From assembly GCF_030546645.1 (NCBI RefSeq), contig NZ_JAUOTO010000001.1, positions 1,054,001 to 1,118,000 on the forward strand: a stretch of 64,000 nt of DNA. The letters run 5' to 3'. Below the pieces are notes generated by a model. That model ran no database searches and was not told the DNA's origin. It saw nothing but the letters and a program-made list of their open reading frames with translations. The position numbers were made by a program, and so were the translations under genes. Shown piece by piece: positions 40,845 through 49,668 of this stretch. The stretch comes from Flavitalea plasmicola (GTDB taxonomy: Bacteria; Bacteroidota; Bacteroidia; Chitinophagales; Chitinophagaceae). Every line of letters begins with the position of its first letter. The stretch's first letter is position 1.

Positions 40845-42152
40845 ATGAGTGGATTTACAGTGGCCATAGTTGGCCGGCCTAATGTTGGAAAAAGCACATT
40901 CTTCAACCGGCTGCTGGAGCAGCGGAAGGCGATCGTGGACGATGTAAGCGGCGTAACGCGCGACAGGCAATATGGCGTGGCGGATTGGGCCGGTAAGAAC
41001 TTTAATCTCATCGATACGGGCGGCTTTGTGCCCGATAGCGAGGATGTCTTCGAAAGGGAGATCCGCAAGCAGGTGCTGATAGCCCTGGAAGAAGCCAATG
41101 CGCTTATCTTTATGGTGGATGCGGCTACAGGGATCACTAATCTGGACGAGGCAATGGCGGACGTGCTTCGCCGGAGCACCAAGCCTGTGTACCTTGCTGT
41201 GAACAAAGTAGATAATAGCGACCGCCTGCTGGAAGCGGCGGAATTTTATAGTTTGGGCTTCGACAATATCTTTTTTCTTTCTTCCATGACGGGCAGCGGC
41301 ACGGGTGAATTGCTGGATGAGATCGTAGCCCTGATCAAGGATGAGGCAGATACAGACCCAACAGACCTGCCGAAATTTGCCATCATCGGGCAACCGAACG
41401 TGGGCAAATCGTCTTTATTGAATGCGTTGGTCGGGCAGGAACGGACCATCGTCAGCGATATCGCCGGCACTACCCGGGATACCATTCATACGCGTTACAA
41501 CCTGTTCCAAAAAGATTTTGTCCTCATCGATACGGCTGGCATACGGCGCAAGACCAAGGTGCATGAAGACCTGGAGTTCTATTCCGTGATTCGGGCCATC
41601 AAAGCCATGGATGAGGCGGATGTATGTATGCTGCTGCTGGATGCATCCAAGGGCATCACTGCGCAGGACCTGAATATTTTTAGCCTGGCTGTGAAGAAAG
41701 GAAAGGGCATCGTCGTCCTGGTGAATAAGTGGGACCTGGTGCAAAAGGAAACCAACACCGCTAAGGACTATGAAAAGGAATTAAAAGAACGGCTGGCGCC
41801 TTTCACGGACCTGCCGGTCATATTCATTTCCGTCACCGAGAAAATGCGCATATTCAAGGCTATTGAAGCTGCCCTGGAGGTTTATGAAAACCGGCAGCGT
41901 AAAGTGCCTACGGCGGAGCTGAACGATGTCATGCTGAAAGCGGTGGAAGCCTATCACGCACCCGTAGTCAGGGGACATCCGCTGAAGATAAAATACATCA
42001 CGCAGCTGCCCACGAAGGTGCCGTCCTTTGCCTTCTTCTGTAATTTCCCGGATGATGTGAAGCAGCCTTATAAGAATTATCTTGAAAACAAACTGAGGGA
42101 GAATTTCAATTTCAAAGGGGTACCCCTCCGATTGTTCTTCCGGAAGAAATAA
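40845..42152 (+). CDS. der: GTPase Der (EngA)
   Basis: A 435-residue protein with two GTPase domains and a C-terminal KH-like domain. G1 motifs are VGRPNVGKSTFFNRLL (about residues 7-22) and IGQPNVGKSSLLNALV (about 182-197); G3 motifs are IDTGGFV and IDTAGIRRKTKV; G4 motifs are AVNKVDNSD and LVNKWDLVQ. Der is needed for large ribosomal subunit assembly. It ends 11 bases from the stop of the convergent DUF4954 gene, with no obvious terminator in between. Confidence 0.96.
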   Translation: MSGFTVAIVGRPNVGKSTFFNRLLEQRKAIVDDVSGVTRDRQYGVADWAGKNFNLIDTGGFVPDSEDVFEREIRKQVLIALEEANALIFMVDAATGITNLDEAMADVLRRSTKPVYLAVNKVDNSDRLLEAAEFYSLGFDNIFFLSSMTGSGTGELLDEIVALIKDEADTDPTDLPKFAIIGQPNVGKSSLLNALVGQERTIVSDIAGTTRDTIHTRYNLFQKDFVLIDTAGIRRKTKVHEDLEFYSVIRAIKAMDEADVCMLLLDASKGITAQDLNIFSLAVKKGKGIVVLVNKWDLVQKETNTAKDYEKELKERLAPFTDLPVIFISVTEKMRIFKAIEAALEVYENRQRKVPTAELNDVMLKAVEAYHAPVVRGHPLKIKYITQLPTKVPSFAFFCNFPDDVKQPYKNYLENKLRENFNFKGVPLRLFFRKK

Positions 42153-42163
42153 GAGATCACCTG

Positions 42164-44377
42164 TTAGAGCCTGAATTTCTGAACGATGGCTTCTGTCTCT
42201 TTTTTGTATGCTCTCAACGCCGCCTTTTCCTGGCGGATGAAGCCATTGTCCTGTAATGAGCCGACCACCACATTCATTTCTTCCAGGGAGCTATAGACCA
42301 TTTGACGGAAAGGGTTGGTATAGTCCTTGGCCCGGGAATTGTAAATGCCCCTGGTCATCCATTCTTTTGTCTCCACGCTCTTTTGCAGGACATCTTTCAG
42401 GGCTGTCTTGCCGGCCCGACGGAGATTGATGCCATGCACCTGTTTGAGAGCTGCCAGCGCATGATACAATTTATCCTTGCTGTAATTCCCGCCCTGGGCA
42501 ATGTAGAACTGATGCACCTGCCGCCATTCCTTTATTTTGCCGTTCCTGATCTGCTGGATCAATTTCTGCAATTCGGACGCACGGATGAGCTGGCCTCCGG
42601 CATTCACCCATTGGGCGAGGGGAAAGCTGGCGGGAAGGCTTTCCTGCAAGGCTTCATAGCTGCCAATACTGTTGGCGCGGATATAGGCGGTCAATTGGCT
42701 GGCTGCGTACCAGGTGATGAGCTCTTTAAAGAGGTGGTAGGCCTGATGGACCTTTACGATACGGACTTTCCTGTCGCCATTTTCAAAGCCGTCCGCCAAT
42801 ATTTCCATTGGATCTACTTCGCCGGCGGGCCCCTCCAGCAGCTGACGGCCCAGGGACAGCAGCTCCTCGTCGGTATATTTTTTTGGTTTGGCTGCCAGGC
42901 GGGTGTATGCTTTTGCTGTGAAGCGCTGCAGGAGCGTAAGGGCATCCACGATCTCATTCACCGTATCAGGCGCCATGAAATCGAACTCCAGGAGCTGGGT
43001 CTTATCGATGCGCCGGTCCCTGTCCGGATATTTCCAGGAATTACGGGCCAGTGCGTACATATTATGAAGGAACCAATAAGCGGGCATTACCACCAGCTCG
43101 TCCTTGCTGGCGTCATTGCTGATGAGAGAAAAAGGCAGCGGAATGTCCAGCTCTGCGGGATAGTCGCCTTTTGCCAGGATTGAAAATGAGGCAAAGCGGG
43201 AATTGTGCTTCAGGCTGACACAAAGTCCAGGCCAGAAGCCGCGCCCTGCGATGATCTCCCCGTCGGGGCTCCGGGAGTTGTGGTTGGATCCGATGGTGGC
43301 GCCGGCTGCCATATTGCTTTGCCCCATCACCAGTGCCGCACATAAAAAGGAGTTGTTATGGTGCTGCTCGTGAGCCGGAAAGATCAGCGAGTTCAGCACT
43401 TCGCAGCAGGAGATCGTGGCATTATTCCCCAGGTAGGAATTGATGAGGCGGGCGCCGTATTTCAGCTGGGAATGGGAGGCCATGACAAAGCGCACGGCTT
43501 TTACGCCATAGAATATCCGGCAACCATAACCTACGATGCCATTCACCAGCTCACAGCCTTCCCCGATCTGGGATTTGGCTTTGGCAGAGGAATTGATGGT
43601 GACGTTCTTTATTTTGTTGGCGCCTTTCAAATAGGCGTCGCTGCCGATCCATACGTCCTTGATGATCTTACAATTCTTGATGACCGTGCGATCCCCGATT
43701 TGACCATAGTACCCCCTCCGGTGATCAAAGATCCTTTCGGTGAACTCTTTGAACCTGTCCTGCAGCGGCTGGTCGTCGCGAAAGCGGCTCCATAGCCAGG
43801 CGTCGCCGGGCAGCATGCCATTGAAGGGGATAATGCTGCGTCCGCCATTTTCATTACATACTTCCATCCAGATACGGACGGATTCGGACTCGCCTTCCTT
43901 GAGGATGCCATTGCCGAATTTAGCATAGTCGGTGGTGGCCAGCTCATTGGTATTGACGATCATGACATCGTTGCCGACGATGTAATGGGAAAGATAGTTG
44001 GTATTGTCGACACAGATGTTGTCGCCCAGGTCACAGCTGATGATAGTGCTGTTGTAGAGGCCGACAGGCCTGCGCAGGTTGTGGAATTCCAGGTAATAAG
44101 GGTCCAGCCTGCCGATGCGCACCAGTCCAAAGAACTTACAGTTCTGCACCAGCTCGGGGGTAAAGGCATCGGATACCAGTATGTCATTCCAGTTGGAAGA
44201 GGTATTGCGATTACGTACCAGCACTTCTATCTCGTAAGCCGTCAGCTGCCTGTAACGGGCATCTTTGCCTTTTTGCAGGAAGCGCAGGTAATACTCGTCC
44301 TTACCTTCGGGAAGGTAACGGCTATCGATAAAATCATACCCCAGGGAATCGATAGGGCTCTTTTTGATCTCATTCAT
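42164..44377 (-). CDS. DUF4954 family protein with left-handed beta-helix region
   Basis: A 737-residue cytoplasmic protein that fits the DUF4954 family of Bacteroidota. The middle (about residues 90-410) has many hexapeptide-like rungs (LGDNICVDN, VGNDVMIVN, IGDRTVIKN, IGSDAYLKG, ATIGSNHNS), as in nucleotide-sugar acyltransferases and pyrophosphorylases; the C-terminal 300 residues are helical. Catalytic function is unknown. It starts 11 bases after glmS, so it is in the same transcript as the enzyme that makes glucosamine-6-phosphate. A role in amino-sugar or cell-envelope metabolism is an inference from that. Confidence 0.82.
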   Translation of the reverse strand: MNEIKKSPIDSLGYDFIDSRYLPEGKDEYYLRFLQKGKDARYRQLTAYEIEVLVRNRNTSSNWNDILVSDAFTPELVQNCKFFGLVRIGRLDPYYLEFHNLRRPVGLYNSTIISCDLGDNICVDNTNYLSHYIVGNDVMIVNTNELATTDYAKFGNGILKEGESESVRIWMEVCNENGGRSIIPFNGMLPGDAWLWSRFRDDQPLQDRFKEFTERIFDHRRGYYGQIGDRTVIKNCKIIKDVWIGSDAYLKGANKIKNVTINSSAKAKSQIGEGCELVNGIVGYGCRIFYGVKAVRFVMASHSQLKYGARLINSYLGNNATISCCEVLNSLIFPAHEQHHNNSFLCAALVMGQSNMAAGATIGSNHNSRSPDGEIIAGRGFWPGLCVSLKHNSRFASFSILAKGDYPAELDIPLPFSLISNDASKDELVVMPAYWFLHNMYALARNSWKYPDRDRRIDKTQLLEFDFMAPDTVNEIVDALTLLQRFTAKAYTRLAAKPKKYTDEELLSLGRQLLEGPAGEVDPMEILADGFENGDRKVRIVKVHQAYHLFKELITWYAASQLTAYIRANSIGSYEALQESLPASFPLAQWVNAGGQLIRASELQKLIQQIRNGKIKEWRQVHQFYIAQGGNYSKDKLYHALAALKQVHGINLRRAGKTALKDVLQKSVETKEWMTRGIYNSRAKDYTNPFRQMVYSSLEEMNVVVGSLQDNGFIRQEKAALRAYKKETEAIVQKFRL

Positions 44378-44388
44378 TTTTCCGGATA

Positions 44389-46224
44389 TTATTCCACAGT
44401 TACACTTTTGGCCAGGTTCCTGGGCTTGTCAACGTCATATCCTTTGGCAACGCCGATGTAGTATGCCAGCAGCTGCAAAGGGATAACGCTGAGCAGGGGG
44501 GCCACCAGCTCGTCGGCTTCGGGTACGATCATCGTGTCGTCGGACATTTTACTGATGACGTCATCGCCCTTGCTGATGACTGCGATGACCTTTCCTTTCC
44601 GGGCTTTGATCTCCTGGATATTGCTGACGATCTTCTCGTAATAGGAGTCACGGGTCGCAACGAAGACTACGGGCAGATGTTCGTCCACCAGTGCGATGGG
44701 GCCATGCTTCATTTCCGCCGCGGGATAGCCTTCTGCGTGAATGTAAGATATCTCTTTCAGCTTGAGGGCTCCTTCCAGGGCGATGGGGAAATTGTACCCG
44801 CGACCCAGGTAGAGGGCGTCTTTTGCATCCTTGTATTTGTCCGCGAGCCGTTTAATGGAGTCGCTCAGCTTAAGCACTTCTTTTACTTTTTCGGGAATGG
44901 CGTGCAATTCCTCCAGAAGGTGAATATAGCGGCTCTGATCGATGGTGCCTTTTTCCTTCGCTATCTTAAGCGCGATCATGGTCAGTACGGTCAGCTGCGC
45001 CGTAAAGGCCTTGGTGCTGGCTACGCCTATCTCGGGGCCTGCATGGGTATAAGCGCCTGCATGGGAGATACGGGCGATGGAAGAGCCTACCACGTTGACG
45101 ACACCCATAATGAAGGCGCCATTCTCTTTTGCTTTTTCAATGGCGACGATGGTATCGGCCGTTTCGCCGCTTTGTGAGATGGCGATGATGACATCTCCCG
45201 GGTGGATGACCGGGTTGCGGTAACGAAATTCCGAAGCGTATTCCACTTCCACGGGAATGCGGCATAGCTCTTCAAAGACATATTCGGCCAGTAAGGCTGC
45301 GTGCCAGCTGGTGCCGCAGGCGATCATGATGATGCGGTTGGCCTTTGTCAGCTTGTCTATGTTGTTCTGAATGCCGGCCATGGTGATCGTGCCCTTCGTC
45401 ACGTCCAGGCGGCCACGCAGGCAGTCGAAGATGGTGTCGGGCTGTTCGAAGATCTCTTTGATCATGAAGTGGTCGTAGCCCCCCTTTTCAATAGCGGCCA
45501 GCTCCAGGTCCAGCTTTTGGATATAGGGGGTCAGCTTTTCGTTGCCCAGGTTCTTGAGGATCAGCTCATCCGCCTTGAGGATGGCCAGCTCATAATCGTT
45601 GACGTACACCACTTCTTTTGTGTATTCAATGATAGGCGAAGCATCTGAAGCAAGGAAATGTTCTCCTTTACCGATGCCGATGACCAGAGGACTGCCTTTC
45701 CGGGCGGCGATGACGGTGTCGGGCTGATCTCTATCCAGCAATACGATGACATAGGCCCCTACCACTCTTTTGAGCGCAATGCGAACGGCCTCTTCCGTGC
45801 CGCAGTTGTTGTTCTTCTGTATATCTTCTATAAAGTTGAGCAGCACTTCCGTGTCGGTGTCGCTTTTGAAAGTATATCCTTTTCTGGTCAGCTCGGCTTT
45901 CAGTTGGGTGTAGTTCTCGATGATGCCGTTGTGGATCATTGCCAGCCGGCCGCTGGCAGAGCTGTGGGGATGGGCATTACGGTCGCTGGGTTCGCCATGG
46001 GTCGCCCAACGGGTATGACCGATGCCGGCATGTGCGTGTACGTCTTTGCCCACCAGGCTGTCTTCCAGTTCGGCCACTTTCCCTTTTTTCTTAAAAACCT
46101 GGAGGTTTTTATTAAGCAGGGCAACGCCTGAGCTGTCATATCCGCGATATTCCAGTCTCTTGAGTCCTTTCAGTATAATGGGATAGGCTTCCCTCGGGCC
46201 TATGTAAGCAACGATTCCGCACAT
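44389..46224 (-). CDS. glmS: Glutamine--fructose-6-phosphate aminotransferase (isomerising)
   Basis: A 611-residue enzyme. Cys2 of the N-terminal glutaminase follows the start (MCGIVAYIGPREAY); GHTRWATHGEPSDRNAHPH lies near residue 75. Two SIS domains follow the linker at about 240, with ACGTSWHAALLAEYVFEE and SQSGETADT, and it ends with the usual LAKSVTVE. It makes glucosamine-6-phosphate, the entry to peptidoglycan and LPS amino sugars. The start is fixed at 46224 by the need for Cys2. No glmS ribozyme is seen upstream, only a -7 box and a terminator. Confidence 0.96.
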   Translation of the reverse strand: MCGIVAYIGPREAYPIILKGLKRLEYRGYDSSGVALLNKNLQVFKKKGKVAELEDSLVGKDVHAHAGIGHTRWATHGEPSDRNAHPHSSASGRLAMIHNGIIENYTQLKAELTRKGYTFKSDTDTEVLLNFIEDIQKNNNCGTEEAVRIALKRVVGAYVIVLLDRDQPDTVIAARKGSPLVIGIGKGEHFLASDASPIIEYTKEVVYVNDYELAILKADELILKNLGNEKLTPYIQKLDLELAAIEKGGYDHFMIKEIFEQPDTIFDCLRGRLDVTKGTITMAGIQNNIDKLTKANRIIMIACGTSWHAALLAEYVFEELCRIPVEVEYASEFRYRNPVIHPGDVIIAISQSGETADTIVAIEKAKENGAFIMGVVNVVGSSIARISHAGAYTHAGPEIGVASTKAFTAQLTVLTMIALKIAKEKGTIDQSRYIHLLEELHAIPEKVKEVLKLSDSIKRLADKYKDAKDALYLGRGYNFPIALEGALKLKEISYIHAEGYPAAEMKHGPIALVDEHLPVVFVATRDSYYEKIVSNIQEIKARKGKVIAVISKGDDVISKMSDDTMIVPEADELVAPLLSVIPLQLLAYYIGVAKGYDVDKPRNLAKSVTVE

Positions 46225-46253
46225 AGTTTTGATTTGTACGATCAATAAACGGG

Positions 46254-46261
46254 CAAACATA
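46254..46261 (-). promoter_or_regulatory. -7 promoter element of glmS
   Basis: The minus strand reads TATGTTTG, a perfect TAnnTTTG. It gives a leader of about 25 bases, too short for a glmS ribozyme. Confidence 0.5.
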
Positions 46262-46281
46262 GGAAATATTATTAGAAAAAT

Positions 46282-46307
46282 GAGCCCCGCACTATTGTGC
46301 GGGGCTC
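46282..46307 (-). terminator. Terminator of the Gly/Tyr-rich protein gene
   Basis: GAGCCCCGCAC-TATT-GTGCGGGGCTC, an 11-pair stem with TTTTTC on the minus-strand 3' side, just after the stop at 46315. Confidence 0.88.
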
Positions 46308-46314
46308 AGCCTGA

Positions 46315-47010
46315 TTATTTCCAGTAGCCGTCTATCCAGATCCAGCCGTCGCCGGTGTGCTTCCAGTGCGCCTTTATCCAGACCTTATTTTTGGTGGAAT
46401 AAGCGCGGGAAGAAGACGATAGGTTGGTGCCGGGCTTATACGTCAGCGAGTCGGGATTGACAGGCCGGCTGTCATCGATATTTTCCTGGGGCGCTGGCGT
46501 CCCCTGGTTCCGGCTGCGGGATGGGTTGTTGTTGCTGTTGTCCTCGCGGTAAGGATCCGAGGGCGTATTTTGATCCTGCGCGGGATCATCGTCATAGTAG
46601 TCATCGTTACGCTGCTGAACGATGACGGGTGGCTGCGCATATACGGGTGGGTAGGCATAATAGGGCGAATAATAGGGGTAGCCATACCCGTAGGGGTAAC
46701 CGAAGCCGCCATAGTAGCCGCCGAATCCCAGGCCCAGACCGAAACCGAGGCTCAGGCCGCCCCAACCACGATAGCCGCCCCAGCCGCCATAGTAACGTCC
46801 GCTGCCATAATAGCCACCGCCATAGCCTCGATAGCCGCCAGAGTAGTGGGCTCCTCCGTAGCCTCCTCCATAGGATCGATAGCCGCCGCCATAGCCGCCG
46901 TGTGGAAGATGGCCTCCACCACTGTAACCTACGCCGCGGTGCTGGGCGGATGCGGACATTGCCGCCAGGATGAATATGAAGAGGGGGATGAATAGTTTTT
47001 TAGGGCTCAT
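46315..47010 (-). CDS. Secreted Gly/Tyr-rich protein with C-terminal Trp-repeat motif
   Basis: A 231-residue exported protein: signal peptide (LFIPLFIFILAAMSASAQ), then about 110 residues of Gly/Tyr-rich sequence (units such as GGYGGGYRSYGGG and PYGYGYPYYSPYY), a disordered Asn/Asp/Arg/Pro stretch (about 130-190), and a C-terminal KVWIKAHWKHTGDGWIWIDG ending in YWK. The last part resembles the YXWGXW repeats of Bacteroidota proteins. It looks like a structural or surface protein; no enzymatic motif is present. The length is set by a single ATG and signal peptide. Confidence 0.8.
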   Translation of the reverse strand: MSPKKLFIPLFIFILAAMSASAQHRGVGYSGGGHLPHGGYGGGYRSYGGGYGGAHYSGGYRGYGGGYYGSGRYYGGWGGYRGWGGLSLGFGLGLGFGGYYGGFGYPYGYGYPYYSPYYAYPPVYAQPPVIVQQRNDDYYDDDPAQDQNTPSDPYREDNSNNNPSRSRNQGTPAPQENIDDSRPVNPDSLTYKPGTNLSSSSRAYSTKNKVWIKAHWKHTGDGWIWIDGYWK

Positions 47011-47106
47011 AAAACTGCATTTAGTCCCTATTAGACCAGGCCTGGCCGGACGGGTTTAATAGACCATTGGTCATTAACAAATTGAATTTTTTAATAATTT
47101 ATTAGC

Positions 47107-49650
47107 CTATTTCAGCCAGGTCTCGAACAGGCGAAAGATCCTTTTGTATTCATCCGTCCAACTGCTGGGTTCTAAGAATCCATGGTCTTCCACAGGGTAG
47201 ACTGCCAGCTCCCAATTATCCTTATGCAGCTCGATCAGTCGCTGTGTCAGCCGTACAATGTCCTGAAAATGCACATTTTCGTCCACCATGCCGTGGCACA
47301 TCAGGAGATGGCCCTTCAGCCCGTCCGCAAAATAGAGGGGGGAGCTCCGATGGTAGGCCAGGCTGTCGGAAAAGGGTTCGTTCAGGATGTTAGCGGTATA
47401 GCCATGATTATAGTGGGCCCAGTCCGTTACGGACCGGAGTCCGGCGCCGGCTGTGAACACGTCCGGCTCCGTAAACAAAGCCATCAGGGTGATAAAGCCG
47501 CCATAAGAGCCGCCATAAATGCCGATGCGTTTAGGGTCGACGCCTTCACGCTCTACCAGGTATCTGACGCCATCCACCTGGTCGCTGAGATCTTTGCCGC
47601 CCATATGCCGGTAAATTCCTGTGCGCCAATCCCTGCCATAACCGGCGCTGCCCCTGTAATCGATGTCCAGGACGGTGTAGCCGTTGTCGGCGAGGAGGTT
47701 GTTGAACATATACTCCCGGAAATAGCTGCTCCACCATTTGTGGGCATTTTGAAGATAGCCGGCGCCATGGACGAAAATGACGGCGGGTCGGAGGGCTGGG
47801 AGCTGTGAGCTTTGAGCTGTGAGCTGCGAGCTGCGAGCTCCGGGCGAAGAGCTGTAAGCTGCGAGATGAGGGGAGTCGGGATGTGGGCGGTAGATCCTTG
47901 CATAGACGGTGGCGCCATCGCTGGCCTGGAAGGTGATGAGGTCGGGGTCGCGCCAGGGATAGGCCCTGAATGTGTCGCTCATGGCCAGATTCGTCACCTG
48001 GTGCGGCTGGCTGCCGGGCATATTGTCCTGGAGGTAGAGTTCCCAGGGTTTGTTGGTATAGGAATACAGGATGGCCAGCTGTTTTTCATCGGGTGACAGG
48101 GTGACCAGGTTGGCGCCCGTCAGGGTGGTGATGCGTTGCGCTTTCCCGCCTGTGACAGGCAGTTGGTAGAACTGTTGCTCACCGGGCCGGACCTCATTGG
48201 TCGAGATATAGAAGCGCTTTTTATCCTGGGATAAGGCTGCCTGCAGTATTTCGAAGCGGCCGCCGGTCAGGCGGGTCTTTGCGCCTGTGCTTACGTCAGC
48301 CTTATAAATATGGGAGTAGCCGGTGGCTTCACTCTGGAACCAGCAGGTGTTCTCATCTATCCATCCGAGATTCGGGCGACCGATGCCGGGGCCGCCGATC
48401 CAGGCTTCGTCCCTTTGCCTGTCGAGCGGGCTAAGTTTGCCGGTGGCTGCGTCCAGGATCATCAGCCAGCGATCCTTGTTGTCCTGGGAACGGATGTCCA
48501 CGACCGCGTGCATACCCTGTTCGGACCACCAGGGGCCGTTGATGGTGACGGGGCGGGATGCGGGGGAAGCTGCAAGCTGCAAGCTACCAGCTACAAGTGA
48601 AGGAGCAGGGAAAGATGCGAGCTTCGAGCTGCGAGCTCTGAGTTCGTGAGATGAGGAGGTGTCGGGATAGTCTTTTACATAATCGGGTTGATCGGCGATG
48701 CCGGGGAGCTGGTCTGTCGCGATGGTGAGGACGGTGTCTTTTTCCGCATCGAATACGTAGAAGGTGGATAGAGATGGTGCAACTCCTACCTTGGTTCTGC
48801 CGGGGATGTCCCGGGTAAAACCTGTTTCCGTGACATAACTGGGTACGATGGTCGTTTTGGCATCGGTGGGTCTTTTGGTCAGACGGTAGGTGATAAACCT
48901 GCCGGTGGGGCTGATGACGAGGTTTGTCAGTTCCTTGTCGTCGATGTAGATATTCTTAAGGGGCTTGGGTTCACGGGCCTTATTGATGGCGTCTGCGATA
49001 TCTTTTTTTCTCTTGCGGCTCTTCAGTATGTCGAATTGCTGCAGCTGGTCGTTCTGCAGCCATTTTTCCTGCCGGGAAAGGTTGTCTTTTTTCTCGTCGG
49101 GCGGAGCAGGAGTGTGTTGAAAATTGGTCAGCTGCTCCGTGGCGCCGGAGGCGATGTCCCACGAATACAGATTGCCACCGCGCGTATAGACGACACGGCT
49201 GTCATGGAAGGAAAAGAGCGGACTGCTTTCTTTGTCGGCTGTGCGGGTGATCCTTTTTTCTTGATGGGTCTTTAGCTCCGTATAAAAGATATCTCCTTCC
49301 CTGGCATAGGTGCACGCAGAGCGTGCAACATTATAGCTAAGGCTTTCCTTAGGGACTGCGGACTGCTGCAGGGCATAGGAAGCTTTTTGGGGATGAAGGT
49401 TCTCTTTTGTGATGTAATAAAGGGAGTCATCCAGCTGCCTGTCCGGGTTCCATTTGAAAAAAAGGTATTTCCCGTCGCCACTCCAATAGGGATCGGAAGG
49501 ACTGGTACCGATCCATTTCGGGTCCTGCATGATCTTTTCGACGGTGAGCTTCTCGTTGGGAGTCTGGCCGTGGCTTGCATTGGACAAAGACAATAACAGG
49601 AAGCCGAGGAAGCAGGCGGACACTTCCTTTTTGAGGGTGGAGGTTGGCAT
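47107..49650 (-). CDS. DPP-IV-like S9 peptidase carrying two in-frame repeat-derived linkers
   Basis: An 847-residue secreted peptidase: N-terminal signal (LLLSLSNASHG), a beta-propeller (about 45-570) and an alpha/beta hydrolase domain from about 620 with AVIFVHGAGYLQ, YGGSYGGFITLMAL (Ser), HGMVDENVHF (Asp) and EDHGFLEP (His). It should remove dipeptides or cleave oligopeptides outside the cytoplasm. Two stretches have no place in the fold: residues about 332-365 (SSSHELRARSSKLASF and after) and about 593-620 (GARSSQLTAQSSQLPAL). Both are translations of the 7-base AGCT repeat and sit exactly at a loop and at the propeller-hydrolase junction. The reading frame stays open through both. Confidence 0.9.
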   Translation of the reverse strand: MPTSTLKKEVSACFLGFLLLSLSNASHGQTPNEKLTVEKIMQDPKWIGTSPSDPYWSGDGKYLFFKWNPDRQLDDSLYYITKENLHPQKASYALQQSAVPKESLSYNVARSACTYAREGDIFYTELKTHQEKRITRTADKESSPLFSFHDSRVVYTRGGNLYSWDIASGATEQLTNFQHTPAPPDEKKDNLSRQEKWLQNDQLQQFDILKSRKRKKDIADAINKAREPKPLKNIYIDDKELTNLVISPTGRFITYRLTKRPTDAKTTIVPSYVTETGFTRDIPGRTKVGVAPSLSTFYVFDAEKDTVLTIATDQLPGIADQPDYVKDYPDTSSSHELRARSSKLASFPAPSLVAGSLQLAASPASRPVTINGPWWSEQGMHAVVDIRSQDNKDRWLMILDAATGKLSPLDRQRDEAWIGGPGIGRPNLGWIDENTCWFQSEATGYSHIYKADVSTGAKTRLTGGRFEILQAALSQDKKRFYISTNEVRPGEQQFYQLPVTGGKAQRITTLTGANLVTLSPDEKQLAILYSYTNKPWELYLQDNMPGSQPHQVTNLAMSDTFRAYPWRDPDLITFQASDGATVYARIYRPHPDSPHLAAYSSSPGARSSQLTAQSSQLPALRPAVIFVHGAGYLQNAHKWWSSYFREYMFNNLLADNGYTVLDIDYRGSAGYGRDWRTGIYRHMGGKDLSDQVDGVRYLVEREGVDPKRIGIYGGSYGGFITLMALFTEPDVFTAGAGLRSVTDWAHYNHGYTANILNEPFSDSLAYHRSSPLYFADGLKGHLLMCHGMVDENVHFQDIVRLTQRLIELHKDNWELAVYPVEDHGFLEPSSWTDEYKRIFRLFETWLK
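47801..47874. repeat. 7-base-period AGCT repeat inside the DPP-IV-like gene, copy F
   Basis: Ten consecutive 7-base units on the plus strand: AGCTGTG, AGCTTTG, AGCTGTG, AGCTGCG, AGCTGCG, AGCTCCG, GGCGAAG, AGCTGTA, AGCTGCG, AGATGAG. It encodes the linker before the hydrolase domain on the minus strand. Confidence 0.9.
48567..48657. repeat. 7-base-period AGCT repeat inside the DPP-IV-like gene, copy G
   Basis: Units AGCTGCA, AGCTGCA, AGCTACC, AGCTACA, AGTGAAG, a degenerate middle, then AGCTTCG, AGCTGCG, AGCTCTG, AGTTCGT. It encodes residues about 332-365 of the peptidase on the minus strand. Confidence 0.88.
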
Positions 49651-49668
49651 ACCTTGGCGTATAGATGT

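Noticed and set aside
46224-46314. Possible glmS ribozyme upstream of glmS
   Set aside because: The leader is only about 25-90 bases and is occupied by a -7 box and a terminator; the ribozyme core is not present.
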